A stretch of DNA of 64,000 nt, taken from NCBI RefSeq assembly GCF_001612745.1, contig NZ_BDBA01000023.1:1-64000 (forward strand), written 5' to 3'. This stretch comes from Nocardia amamiensis NBRC 102102 (GTDB taxonomy: Bacteria > Actinomycetota > Actinomycetes > Mycobacteriales > Mycobacteriaceae). A program made the translations under genes and the position numbers. Position 1 is the stretch's first letter, and every line of letters starts with the position of its first letter. This document shows, piece after piece, positions 1-9,078 of this stretch. The notes beneath the pieces are model-generated. The model did not search any database. It was given only the letters and a program-made list of their open reading frames with translations, and was not told the DNA's origin.

Positions 1-1
1 G

Positions 2-898
2 GCGCTCGGCGGCGACGGCGGCGGATCGATCCGGATCCCGTCGGCGTGCTGCGGGTTGTTCGGACTCAAACCGCAGCGCGGGCGAGTGCCGCTCGCCCCG
101 GACGAGCACCTGTGGTGGGCACTGGGTGTCGCCGGACCGCTCACCCGGAGTGTGCTGGACTCCGCCGTCATCTACGACGTCATCCGCGGCAGCACCGGCA
201 CCGAACGATTCCGGGCAGCCGACCCGGAGACGTCGTTCGAGGCGGCGGCCCGCACGCCCGCTCGACCGCTGCGCATCGGCTACAGCGTGAAATCCCCCAT
301 CCCGCTGGTGAAGCCCCACCCGTTGCATGTGCGGGCGGTCCTGGACACCGCGGAACTCCTTGCGGAGCTCGGTCATACGGTGCTGGAGATCAATCCGGGT
401 TACCCGGACACGACACACGCCTTCTTTCCGCAGTTCTACGGCGGCGTGCGCGCCGAAATGTCCGAGGTGCACCATCCCGAGCTGCTCGAACGCCGCACCA
501 GGCAGACGGTCGCGCTCGGCGCGTGGGCGCGCAGGCCCGTGGTCGAATGGGCGATCCGGCGTGGAGAGGTATTGACGCGCAAAGTCGATCGGATCTTCAC
601 CGAATGCGATCTACTGCTGATCCCCACCACGGCGATCCGCCCGCCGCTGCTCGGCGTGCTCGACGGCGCGAACACGGTGCGTGCCCAGCTGGCCTCCGTT
701 CCGATGGTCGCCTACACCGCGGTGTGGAACGTGACCGGGCATCCGGCGGCCGCCGTGCCCGTTGGCGTCGGAGCGGACGGGCTGCCACTGTCGGTTCAGT
801 TGGTCGCTCCCACGAACGGTGAGACGACGATTCTCCCGGTGGCGGCGCAACTGGAGCAGGCACGACCGCAGCCTCGCCCGGGCGCAGGAGCCAGGTAG
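2..898 (+). CDS. Amidase (amidase signature family), 3' part
   Basis: This is the C-terminal 298 residues of an amidase-signature hydrolase; the 5' end lies outside the window. The first visible residues carry the signature GGGSIRIP followed by CCGLFGLKP, which in this family holds the nucleophilic serine and the start of the core fold. The Lys and cis-Ser of the Ser-cisSer-Lys triad would be upstream and cannot be checked. Family members hydrolyse carboxamides in the cytoplasm; the substrate here is unknown. The reading frame is open to the left edge and ends in TAG at 896-898. The next gene, an Lrp-type regulator on the same strand, starts 58 nt later. Confidence 0.9.
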   Translation, partial: ALGGDGGGSIRIPSACCGLFGLKPQRGRVPLAPDEHLWWALGVAGPLTRSVLDSAVIYDVIRGSTGTERFRAADPETSFEAAARTPARPLRIGYSVKSPIPLVKPHPLHVRAVLDTAELLAELGHTVLEINPGYPDTTHAFFPQFYGGVRAEMSEVHHPELLERRTRQTVALGAWARRPVVEWAIRRGEVLTRKVDRIFTECDLLLIPTTAIRPPLLGVLDGANTVRAQLASVPMVAYTAVWNVTGHPAAAVPVGVGADGLPLSVQLVAPTNGETTILPVAAQLEQARPQPRPGAGAR

Positions 899-956
899 CC
901 GAAGGAGATTCATCGAGCGAGCTCGACCGGCGAACAAAATTCGGTACCGTCAAGGC

Positions 957-1469
957 ATGCGGAAGACCGACTCGGTGGGCGCCATGGGCGGCTCCGGCCA
1001 CCCCCCTTCCGGTGTCGCGCTCGACGACATCGACCGGATCCTGCTCGACCACCTCGCGCGGGACGGGCGGATGACGAACAACGCCCTCGCCGCCGCCGCG
1101 GGGATCGCGCCGTCCACCTGCCTGGGACGGGTGCGGGCGCTGGTGCAGCGCGGGGTCATTCGCGGCTTCCACGCCGACATCGACCCGGCGGCGCTCGGCC
1201 GCAGTCTGCAAGCCATGATCGCGGTACGCCTGCGCGCCAGCGCGCGCAGGCAACTGGCCGAGTTCGGCGAGCGCATGTCGGCGCTCGACGAGGTGCTCAA
1301 CGTGTATTTCATCGCGGGCGCCGACGACTATCTCGTACACGTGGCCACCGCGAACACCGACGAGCTGCGCACCTTCGTGCTGAATCACCTCAGCGCGCAT
1401 CCCGCGGTCGCCTCGACCGAGACCATCCTCATCTTCGAGCACATGCGCCCCCGGTCGGGTACCGACTGA
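957..1469 (+). CDS. Lrp/AsnC family transcriptional regulator
   Basis: A 170-residue feast/famine regulator. An N-terminal winged helix-turn-helix (about residues 22-70, with LAAAAGIAPSTCLGRVRAL as the recognition region) is followed by an alpha/beta RAM ligand-binding domain (about 75-150, ending STETILIFEH). The ATG at 957 is preferred; an in-frame ATG at 984 is possible. The gene converges on ald, with 36 nt between the stops. In mycobacteria an Lrp protein (AldR) neighbours and controls ald, so this is probably the alanine-responsive regulator of the adjacent gene. That target is inferred from position and family. The AT-rich ald upstream region at 2675-2745 is the likely binding zone. 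Confidence 0.9.
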   Translation: MRKTDSVGAMGGSGHPPSGVALDDIDRILLDHLARDGRMTNNALAAAAGIAPSTCLGRVRALVQRGVIRGFHADIDPAALGRSLQAMIAVRLRASARRQLAEFGERMSALDEVLNVYFIAGADDYLVHVATANTDELRTFVLNHLSAHPAVASTETILIFEHMRPRSGTD

Positions 1470-1505
1470 CGAGCGAGCATCTACCGGATAGTTCGGCAGC
1501 GGCCT

Positions 1506-2618
1506 TTACGCCGCAGTACTTTTCGCCGCGTAGCCGTGCGCCTGCGCCACCGTGGCCGACAGCAGCACGCCGCGGTCGGTGCTCAGCCCTGCGGCGAGTC
1601 CGGGATCGGCGGCCAGCGCGCCGCGCCATCCCCGGTCCGCGAGCGAAACGACATGCGGGAGAGTCGCATTGGTCAGCGCCACGGTGGAGGTGTTGGGCAC
1701 CGCGCCGGGCATGTTGGCCACGCAGTAGAACACCGAATCGTGCACCTGGTAGGTCGGCTCGGCATGTGTGGTCGGCCGCGAGTCCGCGAAGCAGCCGCCC
1801 TGGTCGATCGCGATATCGACCAGCACGGAGCCCGGTTTCATCTGGGCGACCAACTCGTTGGACACCAGCGTCGGCGCCTTCGCGCCCGGCACCAGCACGG
1901 CGCCGATCACCAAGTCCGCCTCCCGCACCGCGGTCTGCACCTCCAGTTTGTTCGACATGATGGTGCGCACCCCGCCGCGATACTGCGCATCGATCTCGCG
2001 CAGCCGGGCGATGTTCAGATCCAGCACGGTGACCTCGGCGCGCATGCCGTGCGCCACCGCGATCGCGTTGCCGCCCGCGACGCCGGCGCCGAGCACGACG
2101 ACCTGCGCGGGCCGCACACCCGGCACGCCGCCCATCAGCACACCGCGTCCATCGGCACTGCGCATCAGGTGGTAGGCGCCCGCCTGCGCGGCCAACCGTC
2201 CCGCGACCTCGCTCATCGGCGCCAGCAGCGGCAGCGAGCCGTCGCTGCCGGTCACCGTCTCGTAGGCGATCGCGGTGGTACCGGAAGCGAGCAGCGCGTC
2301 GGTGCACTCCTTCGACGCGGCCAAATGCAGATAGGTGAACAGCACTTGGTCCGCGCGCAGGCGCCGGTATTCCTCGGCCACCGGTTCCTTCACCTTGAGC
2401 ACCAGTTCGGCGGTCTCCCACACCTCGTCGGCGCTGTCGAGCACGCGCGCGCCCGCGACCGTGTAGGCCTCGTCCGGGAAGGCCGAACCCTGGCCGGCGC
2501 CCGCCTCGAGGTACACGTCATGGCCGCGTGAGACGAGTTCGTGCACGCCCGCGGGCGTGCACGCGACGCGGTACTCGTGGTTCTTGATCTCGCGGGGGAT
2601 TCCGATTCGCACCTGCAC
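1506..2618 (-). CDS. ald: Alanine dehydrogenase
   Basis: A full-length 370-residue L-alanine dehydrogenase, which interconverts alanine and pyruvate plus ammonia using NAD(H). The N-terminal substrate domain has the catalytic Lys of KVKEP (residue 77) and His of YLHLA (98). The Rossmann domain has GAGVAGGNA, and DIAIDQGG carries the conserved Asp. Other hallmarks of the family are [12 protein letters not shown] and FYCVANMP. Length matches the Mycobacterium tuberculosis enzyme with a two-residue N-terminal extension. The gene is convergent with the Lrp gene. Its 5' flank is unusually AT-rich for this genome, consistent with Lrp control. Confidence 0.97.
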   Translation of the reverse strand: MQVRIGIPREIKNHEYRVACTPAGVHELVSRGHDVYLEAGAGQGSAFPDEAYTVAGARVLDSADEVWETAELVLKVKEPVAEEYRRLRADQVLFTYLHLAASKECTDALLASGTTAIAYETVTGSDGSLPLLAPMSEVAGRLAAQAGAYHLMRSADGRGVLMGGVPGVRPAQVVVLGAGVAGGNAIAVAHGMRAEVTVLDLNIARLREIDAQYRGGVRTIMSNKLEVQTAVREADLVIGAVLVPGAKAPTLVSNELVAQMKPGSVLVDIAIDQGGCFADSRPTTHAEPTYQVHDSVFYCVANMPGAVPNTSTVALTNATLPHVVSLADRGWRGALAADPGLAAGLSTDRGVLLSATVAQAHGYAAKSTAA

Positions 2619-2674
2619 TCCTGATCGTCGATGGACGGGTGTCGGCGACGCACGGGAGTGCGATCACCGCTTGT

Positions 2675-2745
2675 CAGGAGTATGAATATTCTGCAAGATC
2701 AGCGCTATATTTCTGAATATAATTCTCGAATAGGTGCGATACACG
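2675..2745. promoter_or_regulatory. AT-rich control region upstream of ald
   Basis: Just 5' of ald (minus strand) lies a stretch rich in A and T with the 8-bp palindrome GAATATTC at 2684-2691 and a partial copy CTGAATATAATTCT at about 2713-2726. Such spaced AT-rich dyads are typical of Lrp/AsnC sites. Binding by the neighbouring Lrp protein is inferred. Confidence 0.45.
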
Positions 2746-2814
2746 TTCGAATCAACGAATTCAGACCGCTCTACCAGCCACCGTCCGCAATATCTTCGGA
2801 CCGGGCGCCTGGCC

Positions 2815-3246
2815 TCAGCCCTTCGGCGCCACCAAGATGAGCGGAATCTCCCGTGTGGTCTTCTTCTGGTAATCGCCGTACGTCGAGAACGCGTCGACGA
2901 CCTTCGGCCACAGCACTGCCCGCTCCTCCGCCGTCGCCACCCGAGCGGTCATCGGAACCTGCGGGCCGCTGCGCACGGACACGACGACGTCCGGGTTGTC
3001 GCGCAGGTTCAGGAACCACGCGGGATGCACAGGGTCGCCACCACGCGAGGCGACGAGGACATAGGTGTCGCCATCCACGATCGGCGCGGTGAGCATGACC
3101 GCGTGCGGACGTCCGGATTTGCGGCCGATGGTGGTGAGCTCGAGCGACGGCATACCCGAGAACTCGTTGCCGAACTTCCCGAAGCTGATCTTCAGCAGGG
3201 CGCGATGCACCGCATTCATGGCCTTCAACTGGAAATTCGAGGGCAT
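2815..3246 (-). CDS. Ddn-like F420-dependent nitroreductase family protein
   Basis: A 143-residue protein of the deazaflavin-dependent nitroreductase (Ddn) family, a split beta-barrel fold that binds F420. Characteristic segments are LELTTIGRKSGRPHAVMLTAP (the phosphate-binding GRKSGR turn), YVLVASRGGDPVHPAWFLNL and NPDVVV, all in the usual order and at full family length. A GAGGA ribosome site sits about 5 nt before the ATG. Members reduce quinones or nitro-compounds, and a cofactor-binding role without known substrate is also common. It is followed by another split-barrel protein oriented the same way 78 nt upstream, but no operon is proven. Confidence 0.85.
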   Translation of the reverse strand: MPSNFQLKAMNAVHRALLKISFGKFGNEFSGMPSLELTTIGRKSGRPHAVMLTAPIVDGDTYVLVASRGGDPVHPAWFLNLRDNPDVVVSVRSGPQVPMTARVATAEERAVLWPKVVDAFSTYGDYQKKTTREIPLILVAPKG

Positions 3247-3324
3247 GTGATCCTCACAGTCTTCTCTTCGGATGGCTCGGCGCGACGGCTACGTCAGCGG
3301 CGATTCGGACTGTACCCGAGGCGA

Positions 3325-3738
3325 TCACCGCGCAGACCACCCCGACCACCGCGTCACCTCGATGGCGATCACCGGTCCCGGCGGCGGCTGATCCTGGTAG
3401 TCGGGATAGCGGGCGGCCAACCGGCGCTTCGCCACGTCGGCCTCGGCGGTGTCCGCGATGCGGGCGTCTCCGTCGGCGCGCGCCCACCACAGCCGGCTCC
3501 AGTCGTCGCTGTAGTGATCGACGAGCACGGTCACCGCGGGATTCGCCGCGATATTGGCCAGCCGGCGCAGCGCCGTCGTAGTCTTGGGCTTCGCGTCGAC
3601 GCTGGTGTAGATCCGGTCGCCGACGACGACGAACACGATCGGCACCAGATGCGGGCGGGCCGCCGCCGAAACGGTCGCCAACCGCGCGACGGGACTTGCC
3701 GCGAATCGCTCGCGCGCCTCCTCGGAACTCAGCCGCAC
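3325..3738 (-). CDS. PPOX-class F420-dependent oxidoreductase (TIGR03668-like)
   Basis: A 137-residue pyridoxamine-5'-phosphate-oxidase-fold protein. The N-terminal ARLATVSAAARPHLVPIVFV strand pattern, YTSVDAKPK and VLVDHYSDDWSRLWWARADG are the hallmarks of the probable F420-dependent TIGR03668 group. The GTG start at 3738 is supported by a GAGGAGG ribosome site 6 nt away. Enzymes of this fold use flavin or F420 as cytoplasmic redox cofactors; the substrate cannot be told from sequence. It lies beside a Ddn-like protein, a common pairing of F420-fold enzymes in actinobacteria. Confidence 0.85.
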   Translation of the reverse strand: MRLSSEEARERFAASPVARLATVSAAARPHLVPIVFVVVGDRIYTSVDAKPKTTTALRRLANIAANPAVTVLVDHYSDDWSRLWWARADGDARIADTAEADVAKRRLAARYPDYQDQPPPGPVIAIEVTRWSGWSAR

Positions 3739-3905
3739 ACACGCCTCCTCGATGTCGGCGAACCCGCTAATCGGGGATCGAGTCCGTTCCGCCCCCTATG
3801 CATACGGACATTTGCCGTGAAATCCCGGCGATCGTCCACTCCCACGCTACGGTCGAGTCAATGTTTGACCCGTCAACAGGCGTTGTCGCCAGAAGGAAGG
3901 CGGTA

Positions 3906-4322
3906 GTGGACATCGATATCACAACGAGGCTGAACCTAGCGTTCGAGATGTGGGAACGCGCGAACGGGCGCCCGCTGGCCGACGAGACGGTCGCGTCATG
4001 GTTGACCGCCGCCGGGTACGACCTGGCGCCCGGCTACCTGGGGCAGGTGCGGCGCGGGCAAGCCAGCACGCTTCCCGAGCAGGCCCGTGCGGGCCTGGCC
4101 CACGTGTTCGGTCTCGACCCCAATTACTTCGGCTTCGACCCAGGGCCCGGCCAGGCCGAGGACGCGGAAGTTCTCGCCCATCTGGACAATTCGGCCCTGC
4201 GCCGCCTCGGACAGGCCGTGGACGGCGTTTCCCTGCGCACGCTGCTCTACTTGGAGTCGGTCGCGGACGTCCTCCGCCGAGCCGACGGCCTGCCCCCGAC
4301 CGAGCAAACCGCACAACTCTGA
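3906..4322 (+). CDS. EspR-like helix-turn-helix regulator
   Basis: A small cytoplasmic regulator, 138 residues from the chosen GTG at 3906. That start is preferred because AGAAGGAAGG ends 5 nt before it; in-frame ATGs at 3798 and 3861 would add residues with no domain. The N-terminal half has the layout of EspR/XRE-like proteins: a hydrophobic helix, LADETVASWLTAAG, then the recognition segment APGYLGQVRRGQAS, and a post-HTH FGLDPNYFGF turn. The C-terminal helical part (LDNSALRRLGQAVDGVSLRTLLYLESVADVLRRAD) resembles the EspR dimerisation helix pair. Such genes often sit next to conservon-type operons, and conservon 1 starts 666 nt downstream. The target is unknown. Confidence 0.75.
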   Translation: MDIDITTRLNLAFEMWERANGRPLADETVASWLTAAGYDLAPGYLGQVRRGQASTLPEQARAGLAHVFGLDPNYFGFDPGPGQAEDAEVLAHLDNSALRRLGQAVDGVSLRTLLYLESVADVLRRADGLPPTEQTAQL

Positions 4323-4988
4323 TCGACCAGAAGCAGCGGCTCGGATCGGCCCCCGGCTCGGGCAGCCCGGTGGGCCGATTTCACTGCCGACCACCCGGCG
4401 CCACGTCTGCGCCTTCCGGAGGCCGCCGAACCCGCCACGCCGCGGCGTCCGAGCCACGGAGCACGTCGCCCGTGTCCGACACAGATGGTCTCGACATCCA
4501 ATTCCGATAGCCTGATCGCCGCCGTGCTCGACGGCGGTGCACTGACGTGCGTTGAACACGCCTCGGACGTTGGCCGCCGCGTCGCTGGTGCATAGCACCC
4601 GAGACACACGACACCGGGACACCACGAACAAATAATCTAAAAATCAAGTACCGCAAAACTAATACAGGCGTCTGGACAAATCCGGCATCGTCGCAATAGT
4701 GAATTTCGAGCAAACGGCAATCGAACAATTCGCCGCCCGAACACGCTGGGCCATGGCAGTTTTCGGCCATCGAGCGAGGCGGCGGAGCATCTTCGCCGCA
4801 TGCGGAATATCCGCCGTGGCAGGTTCGGCCGCATTCCTTTCGAGTGGCGCCGCGCTGATCGTCCCGCTATGCTCAGGCCCGCAAGGTTCGAAACTGCTTG
4901 CTGGGCTGTGGATTTCGGCTGCCCGGGCACGCAGAAGGGGGTCAGGGGACGATTTCCCCTCGACGGCGCGAATGCGGAAGTACGGAAC
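4323..4988 (+). other. Non-coding stretch before conservon 1
   Basis: No convincing gene is seen here. Open frames present have poor third-position GC and no ribosome site. A local AT-rich patch at about 4630-4700 is the best place for the conservon 1 promoter, but no clear -35/-10 pair was identified. Confidence 0.5.
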
Positions 4989-6410
4989 TTGTCACAGTTA
5001 TTGGAACCGGCCCGAAGCGAACACGGTGAAAGCGCTGTCCGGCGCGCGAAAGCGCCGTACGCGACATTCGTATCCTGCGTAGCCGTGAGCGCGTCCGGCG
5101 TGGCAGCGGCGGTGTACTACGCACCCGCCGAATTCCGGGTATCGCTGGCGGTAGGCGCCATCGCCGCGGCGATCATCCTGTGCGCCGCCGTCACCGCGGC
5201 GGTCCATTTCCGGCAGGAAGCCGTCCGCGCCCGGCGGGATGCCGCCCAGGCCCGGAAGGTCAGCGCGCTCGCCGTCGCCGACGCCGACGCCAGGATCACC
5301 GCCACCAACGACGCCGCGGCCGAGCACGCCGCACGGTCGAAGCGCAGCGACAGCCGTCGCGCCGCGGCGATGGCGGCTTTCGCGGGAGCGGCAGGCCGCA
5401 TGCAGGCGATGACCACCGGCATGCTCGCGGAACTACGCGAGATGGAGCACCGGCACGGTGATCCGGCCGTGCTCGCCGACCTGCTGCACCTCGATCACCG
5501 CACCGCCCAGGCGGGGCGGCTGGCCGACAGCATCGCCGTACTCAGCGGCGCGCGATCCGGACGCAGGTGGGCCAAACCGATTGCGATGGAATCGATTCTG
5601 CGCGGCGCGATGGGCCGAGTCGCGGGCTATCAGCGCGTGCGATTGCGTGCCGTCGCCGATATCGCGGTTTCCGGCCACGCCGCCGAGGGCGTCATGCACG
5701 CACTGGCGGAGCTGCTGGACAACGCGTGCAACTTCTCCCCGCCCACAACGGAGGTACATGTCTATGCCGCCGAGGTCCCCGCGGGCGTCGTGATCACGAT
5801 CGAAGACAGCGGGTTGGTCATGAGCGAATCGGCGCTGCGCCGCGCCGAGACAGCCGTATCGACCACGGGCCGGGACGGCGCCGGACCCGGTTCCGGGGTC
5901 GACCTGTCCTCGCTCACCGGGACCAGGCTCGGCCTCGCGGTGGTGGGCAATCTCGCGCGCAAGCACGGCCTGACCGTGTCCTACCGTCCTTCCGCCATCG
6001 GCGGCACGGCGGTGGTCGTGGTGGTCCCCCGGGAACTCACCACCCGGGTGGAACGGCCCCAGCCGTCCACCATCACCGGCACGCTACCCGTCACTCGGGA
6101 GCCCGCCCACACCACCGCGCGGCCACCGCGGACGCCCAACGAGCCCGCGCAGGCCGGTACCTTGCACACGTCCACTGCAGCCGAACCCCCCTCCGCCGGC
6201 ACCGTCCCTGCGCTTCCCAAGCGACGCCGCGGCAGCACCCTGGCCGCCGTTCACCCCGACGGATTGTCCGCGCCGGAGCCCGCCGCGCCGACGCCTCCCG
6301 CGTCGCGGCCCGACTCCCTCGGTGCGTTCCAGCGCGCGGTGACCAAGCGGCCCGACGGCGCCGCCATCCCTTCCCCCGCCCCTTCCGTCACCGTGGAGAA
6401 CGAACGATGA
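4989..6410 (+). CDS. Conservon sensor: membrane-anchored HATPase protein
   Basis: About 473 residues, the CvnA-type first gene of an actinobacterial conservon. Two membrane helices (about 24-44 and 50-73) are followed by a charged, probably coiled stretch. A GHKL ATPase domain then has its N-box at ELLDNACNFSPP (about 240-251), a G1-like EDSGLVMS and TRLGLAVVGNLARKHGL. The last 120 residues are rich in Pro, Thr and Ala. No phosphoacceptor-histidine H-box is evident, as in other conservon sensors. The TTG at 4989 is chosen because it keeps the whole first membrane helix and has GGAAG upstream; GTG at 5085 would cut that helix. Its stop overlaps the next ATG by 4 nt. The start is uncertain. Confidence 0.85.
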   Translation: MSQLLEPARSEHGESAVRRAKAPYATFVSCVAVSASGVAAAVYYAPAEFRVSLAVGAIAAAIILCAAVTAAVHFRQEAVRARRDAAQARKVSALAVADADARITATNDAAAEHAARSKRSDSRRAAAMAAFAGAAGRMQAMTTGMLAELREMEHRHGDPAVLADLLHLDHRTAQAGRLADSIAVLSGARSGRRWAKPIAMESILRGAMGRVAGYQRVRLRAVADIAVSGHAAEGVMHALAELLDNACNFSPPTTEVHVYAAEVPAGVVITIEDSGLVMSESALRRAETAVSTTGRDGAGPGSGVDLSSLTGTRLGLAVVGNLARKHGLTVSYRPSAIGGTAVVVVVPRELTTRVERPQPSTITGTLPVTREPAHTTARPPRTPNEPAQAGTLHTSTAAEPPSAGTVPALPKRRRGSTLAAVHPDGLSAPEPAAPTPPASRPDSLGAFQRAVTKRPDGAAIPSPAPSVTVENER

Positions 6411-6823
6411 CAACCTCCGAGCCCGCCCAGCTGAGCTGGCTGCTGGAACAGCTGCTGACCCGCACACCGCGCACCAGGCACGCCCTGCTGCTGTCGAGCG
6501 ACGGGTTGAAGATCTGCCACACACCCGAACTCACTGTGGACCAAGCCGACCAGCTCGCCGCCATCGCCGCCGGTATCCAAAGTCTCTCGCACGGCGCGTC
6601 GGTGGAGTTCGGCGACGGCCGCGCCGGCGTGCGCCAATCGATGACCGAGTTCTACGGCGGCATCCTGTTCATCGTCGAGGCCGGGCTGGGCGCCCACATC
6701 GCGGTCGTCGCCGCGGAGGACGCCGACGCCGGGCTGGTCGGGCACAACATGCGCGAGCTGGTGGAGCAGCTCAGCGAGCATTTGGCGGCCGCGCCGCGCT
6801 TCCGGGGAGCGAGCGTGTCGTGA
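6407..6823 (+). CDS. Conservon roadblock/LC7-domain protein
   Basis: A 138-residue roadblock/LC7 fold protein, the CvnB-type component. Typical features are LSWLLEQLLTRTPRTRHALL, the SSDGLKICHTPEL strand-turn-strand, and the central AIAAGIQSLSHGA helix. Roadblock proteins dimerise and regulate small GTPases, so its partner is expected to be the GTPase three genes on. ATG overlaps the upstream TGA (ATGA), and its own stop overlaps the next GTG, indicating tight translational coupling. Confidence 0.92.
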   Translation: MTTSEPAQLSWLLEQLLTRTPRTRHALLLSSDGLKICHTPELTVDQADQLAAIAAGIQSLSHGASVEFGDGRAGVRQSMTEFYGGILFIVEAGLGAHIAVVAAEDADAGLVGHNMRELVEQLSEHLAAAPRFRGASVS

Positions 6824-7185
6824 CCAGGCCAGGCCGGGACGACGACCCCGATCGGCTCTACACCCTGACCGGCGGACGCAGCAAACCGGACGTGGACACC
6901 TTCGATCTGGTCACGCTGGTGGTCAGCGAGTGCGATCCGGCACCGGGCATGCAGTCCGAGCATGTGGCGATCCTGGACATGTGCCGCGCTCCGACCGCCG
7001 TCGTGGAAATCGCCGCGGAACTGCGTATTCCGGTCGGCATCACGACGATCCTGCTCTCCGACCTGCTGCACGCCGGAAAGATCACCGTGCGTCCACCGCG
7101 GACCGGCCTTCCCGGCGCGCCATGGCACTCCCTACCGGACACCACCACCCTCGAGAAGGTGCTCGTTGGACTCCGCAAACTCTGA
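6820..7185 (+). CDS. Conservon DUF742 protein
   Basis: A 121-residue DUF742 (CvnC-type) protein. The start has the family's RLYTLTGGRSKP turn, then FDLVTLVVS and a winged-helix-like C-terminal half (APTAVVEIAAELRIPVGITTILLSDLLHAGKITV). Its molecular role is not established; it always sits between the roadblock protein and the GTPase. GTG at 6820 overlaps the upstream TGA by 4 nt. The last 20 nt overlap the start of the GTPase gene in another frame. Confidence 0.92.
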   Translation: MTRPGRDDDPDRLYTLTGGRSKPDVDTFDLVTLVVSECDPAPGMQSEHVAILDMCRAPTAVVEIAAELRIPVGITTILLSDLLHAGKITVRPPRTGLPGAPWHSLPDTTTLEKVLVGLRKL

Positions 7186-7804
7186 TCCGCGCCCCGCCCG
7201 CGCCGACGCGCCCCTGCACCGCGCGACCAGGCAGGGACTGAAGGTTGTCATCGTCGGCGGCTTCGGCGTCGGCAAAACCACGATGGTCCGGGCGGTCAGC
7301 GAAATCCGTCCCCTCGACACCGAGGCGATCATGACCGACGAGGGCCTCGGCGTCGACGACCCGAGCGGCGCGCCGGGCAAATCGACGACAACCGTCGCCT
7401 TCGACTTCGGGCGGATCACCATCGACAGCGAGCACGTGCTGTATCTGTTCGGCGCACCGGGACAGCAACGGTTCCGGTTTCTCTGGGATCGCCTGTTCGC
7501 CGGCGCGCTCGGCGCGATCGTGCTGGTGGACCCGCGCCGGATCGCCGACTCCTGGTACGCCATCGACCGCCTGGAACACCAGCGGACGCCGTTCATCGTC
7601 GCCTGCAACGACTTCGGCGGCGGGCATCGGCCCGAGCAGGTCCGCGACGCCCTCGATCTGGACCGGCACGTGCCGCTCGTCGACTGCGACGCCAGATCCC
7701 GCTCGTCCGGCAAGGGAGTGCTCATCACCCTCGTCGAGCATCTCTCCGCCCTCGCCCCGACGCCGCGGCACACCCTGCTCCCGACTCCGGAGGCCGCGTC
7801 ATGA
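7166..7804 (+). CDS. Conservon Ras-like GTPase
   Basis: A 212-residue CvnD-type GTP-binding protein. It has P-loop GGFGVGKTT (about residues 31-39), switch region VDDPSGAPGKSTTTVAFDFGR, and the G3-like LFGAPGQQRFRFLW with Gln at the catalytic-type position. VACNDFGGG occupies the place of NKxD. The start is assigned to TTG 7166 because GAGAAGG lies 6 nt upstream and no ATG or GTG fits. This makes a 20-nt overlap with DUF742. It probably switches a membrane-proximal complex formed with the preceding three proteins. Its stop overlaps the P450 start (ATGA). Confidence 0.9.
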   Translation: MDSANSDPRPARADAPLHRATRQGLKVVIVGGFGVGKTTMVRAVSEIRPLDTEAIMTDEGLGVDDPSGAPGKSTTTVAFDFGRITIDSEHVLYLFGAPGQQRFRFLWDRLFAGALGAIVLVDPRRIADSWYAIDRLEHQRTPFIVACNDFGGGHRPEQVRDALDLDRHVPLVDCDARSRSSGKGVLITLVEHLSALAPTPRHTLLPTPEAAS

Positions 7805-9078
7805 CCACGCCCGCACCGAGTTCCGCCCGCGGCTGCCCCGTGCACGCCGACCCCGCCGCGGTCGCGTTGAGCGGTCCGCGTTTTCACACCGACCCGCACC
7901 TGCTCTATCACGAGATGCGCCGCGAGCACGGCTCGGTTGTCGCCGTCGAGTTGCCCGGTGGCGTACCCGCCTGGCTGGTCATCGGTTATCGCGAACTACA
8001 CCAGGTGACCAGCGATCCGGAGCTGTTTCCGCGCGACGTCGGCTTGTGGAACCAGTGGCCGAACATCCCCGCGGACTGGCCTCTGCTCCCCATGGTCGGA
8101 CAACCGATGCCGTCGATCTACTTCACTGCGGGCGCGGAGCACCGTAGACACCTGGCCATGGTGGAACCCGCCCTGGAAACGGTCGATACTTTCGAACTGC
8201 GGCGTACCTGTGAGGAATTGGCCGACCGTCTGATCGACACGTTCTGCGGACGCGGCGAAGCGGAGCTGGTCGCCGATTTCGCCGAGCCGCTGCCGGTGCT
8301 GTCGCTGGCGCGAATCCTCGGCTTCCCGGACGAAGACGGGCCGCGGCTGGCGTGGACGATGAAGACGCTCGCCGACGGCGGGGCCGACGCCCAGGCCGCG
8401 CATCAGCAATTCGCCGAGCGCATGCAGCACCTGCTCGCCGCCAAGAAGGCCGAGCGCGGCCCCGATCTGGTCTCCCGCATGCTGGCCCATCCCGGCCCGT
8501 TCACGGATCAGGAATACGTCCTCGACCTGATGGCGATCACCGCCGCGGGCCATCTGCCCACCGCCGACTGGATCGGGAACTCGGTACGGCTGATGCTCAC
8601 CGACGATCGGTTCGCCGCGGCGCTGGGCGGCGGGCGGCACAGCGTGGGGCAGGCGATGAATGAAGTGCTGTGGGAGGACACGCCGACGCAGATCCTCGCC
8701 GGGCGCTGGGCCGCGCGCGATACCCGGCTCGGCGACAAGCTCATCCGGTCCGGGGACATGCTGTTGCTCGGCCTGGCCGCCGCGAATGCCGACCCGCACG
8801 TGCGCCAGCACGTCTCCGACGGCGCCGAGCCGGCCCACGCGGGCAACAGCGCGCACTTCGCCTTCAGCTACGGCGAATACCGCTGTCCTTTCCCCGCCCA
8901 GCAGATCGCCGAGGTCATCGCACGCACCGGTATCGAGGTCCTGCTCGACCGGCTGCCCGACCTCGACTTGGCGGTGCCCGCCCAGACCCTGGTCCGGCGA
9001 CCGTCGGCCTTCCTGCGCGGAATGACGTCCCTACCCGTTCGCTTCACACCCGTTCGCGCCGTCGGAGGTACCCCGTGA
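7801..9078 (+). CDS. Conservon P450 lacking the ExxR motif (CYP157-like)
   Basis: A 425-residue cytochrome P450. The heme-thiolate Cys is present at residue 362 (FSYGEYRCPFPAQ). However, the K-helix reads E288-V-L-W291 instead of ExxR, and the I-helix reads AAGHLPTADW, so the usual acid-Thr pair is altered too. Loss of ExxR is a known trait of the CYP157 family, found in streptomycete conservons beside a CYP154-type P450, which is exactly the arrangement here. Catalytic competence is therefore doubtful; a sensing or structural role is possible. The gene overlaps the GTPase stop and the next P450 start by 4 nt each. Confidence 0.9.
   Translation: MTTPAPSSARGCPVHADPAAVALSGPRFHTDPHLLYHEMRREHGSVVAVELPGGVPAWLVIGYRELHQVTSDPELFPRDVGLWNQWPNIPADWPLLPMVGQPMPSIYFTAGAEHRRHLAMVEPALETVDTFELRRTCEELADRLIDTFCGRGEAELVADFAEPLPVLSLARILGFPDEDGPRLAWTMKTLADGGADAQAAHQQFAERMQHLLAAKKAERGPDLVSRMLAHPGPFTDQEYVLDLMAITAAGHLPTADWIGNSVRLMLTDDRFAAALGGGRHSVGQAMNEVLWEDTPTQILAGRWAARDTRLGDKLIRSGDMLLLGLAAANADPHVRQHVSDGAEPAHAGNSAHFAFSYGEYRCPFPAQQIAEVIARTGIEVLLDRLPDLDLAVPAQTLVRRPSAFLRGMTSLPVRFTPVRAVGGTP

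Noticed and set aside
597..1442. Long minus-strand frame opposite the amidase and Lrp genes
   Set aside because: It is an antisense frame with Arg/Gly/Pro-rich composition and no domain, produced by the GC-rich codon bias of the real genes.
4699..5082. Separate small membrane protein before the conservon 1 sensor
   Set aside because: The frame has one hydrophobic stretch but poor codon bias, no ribosome site, and overlaps the better supported sensor start.
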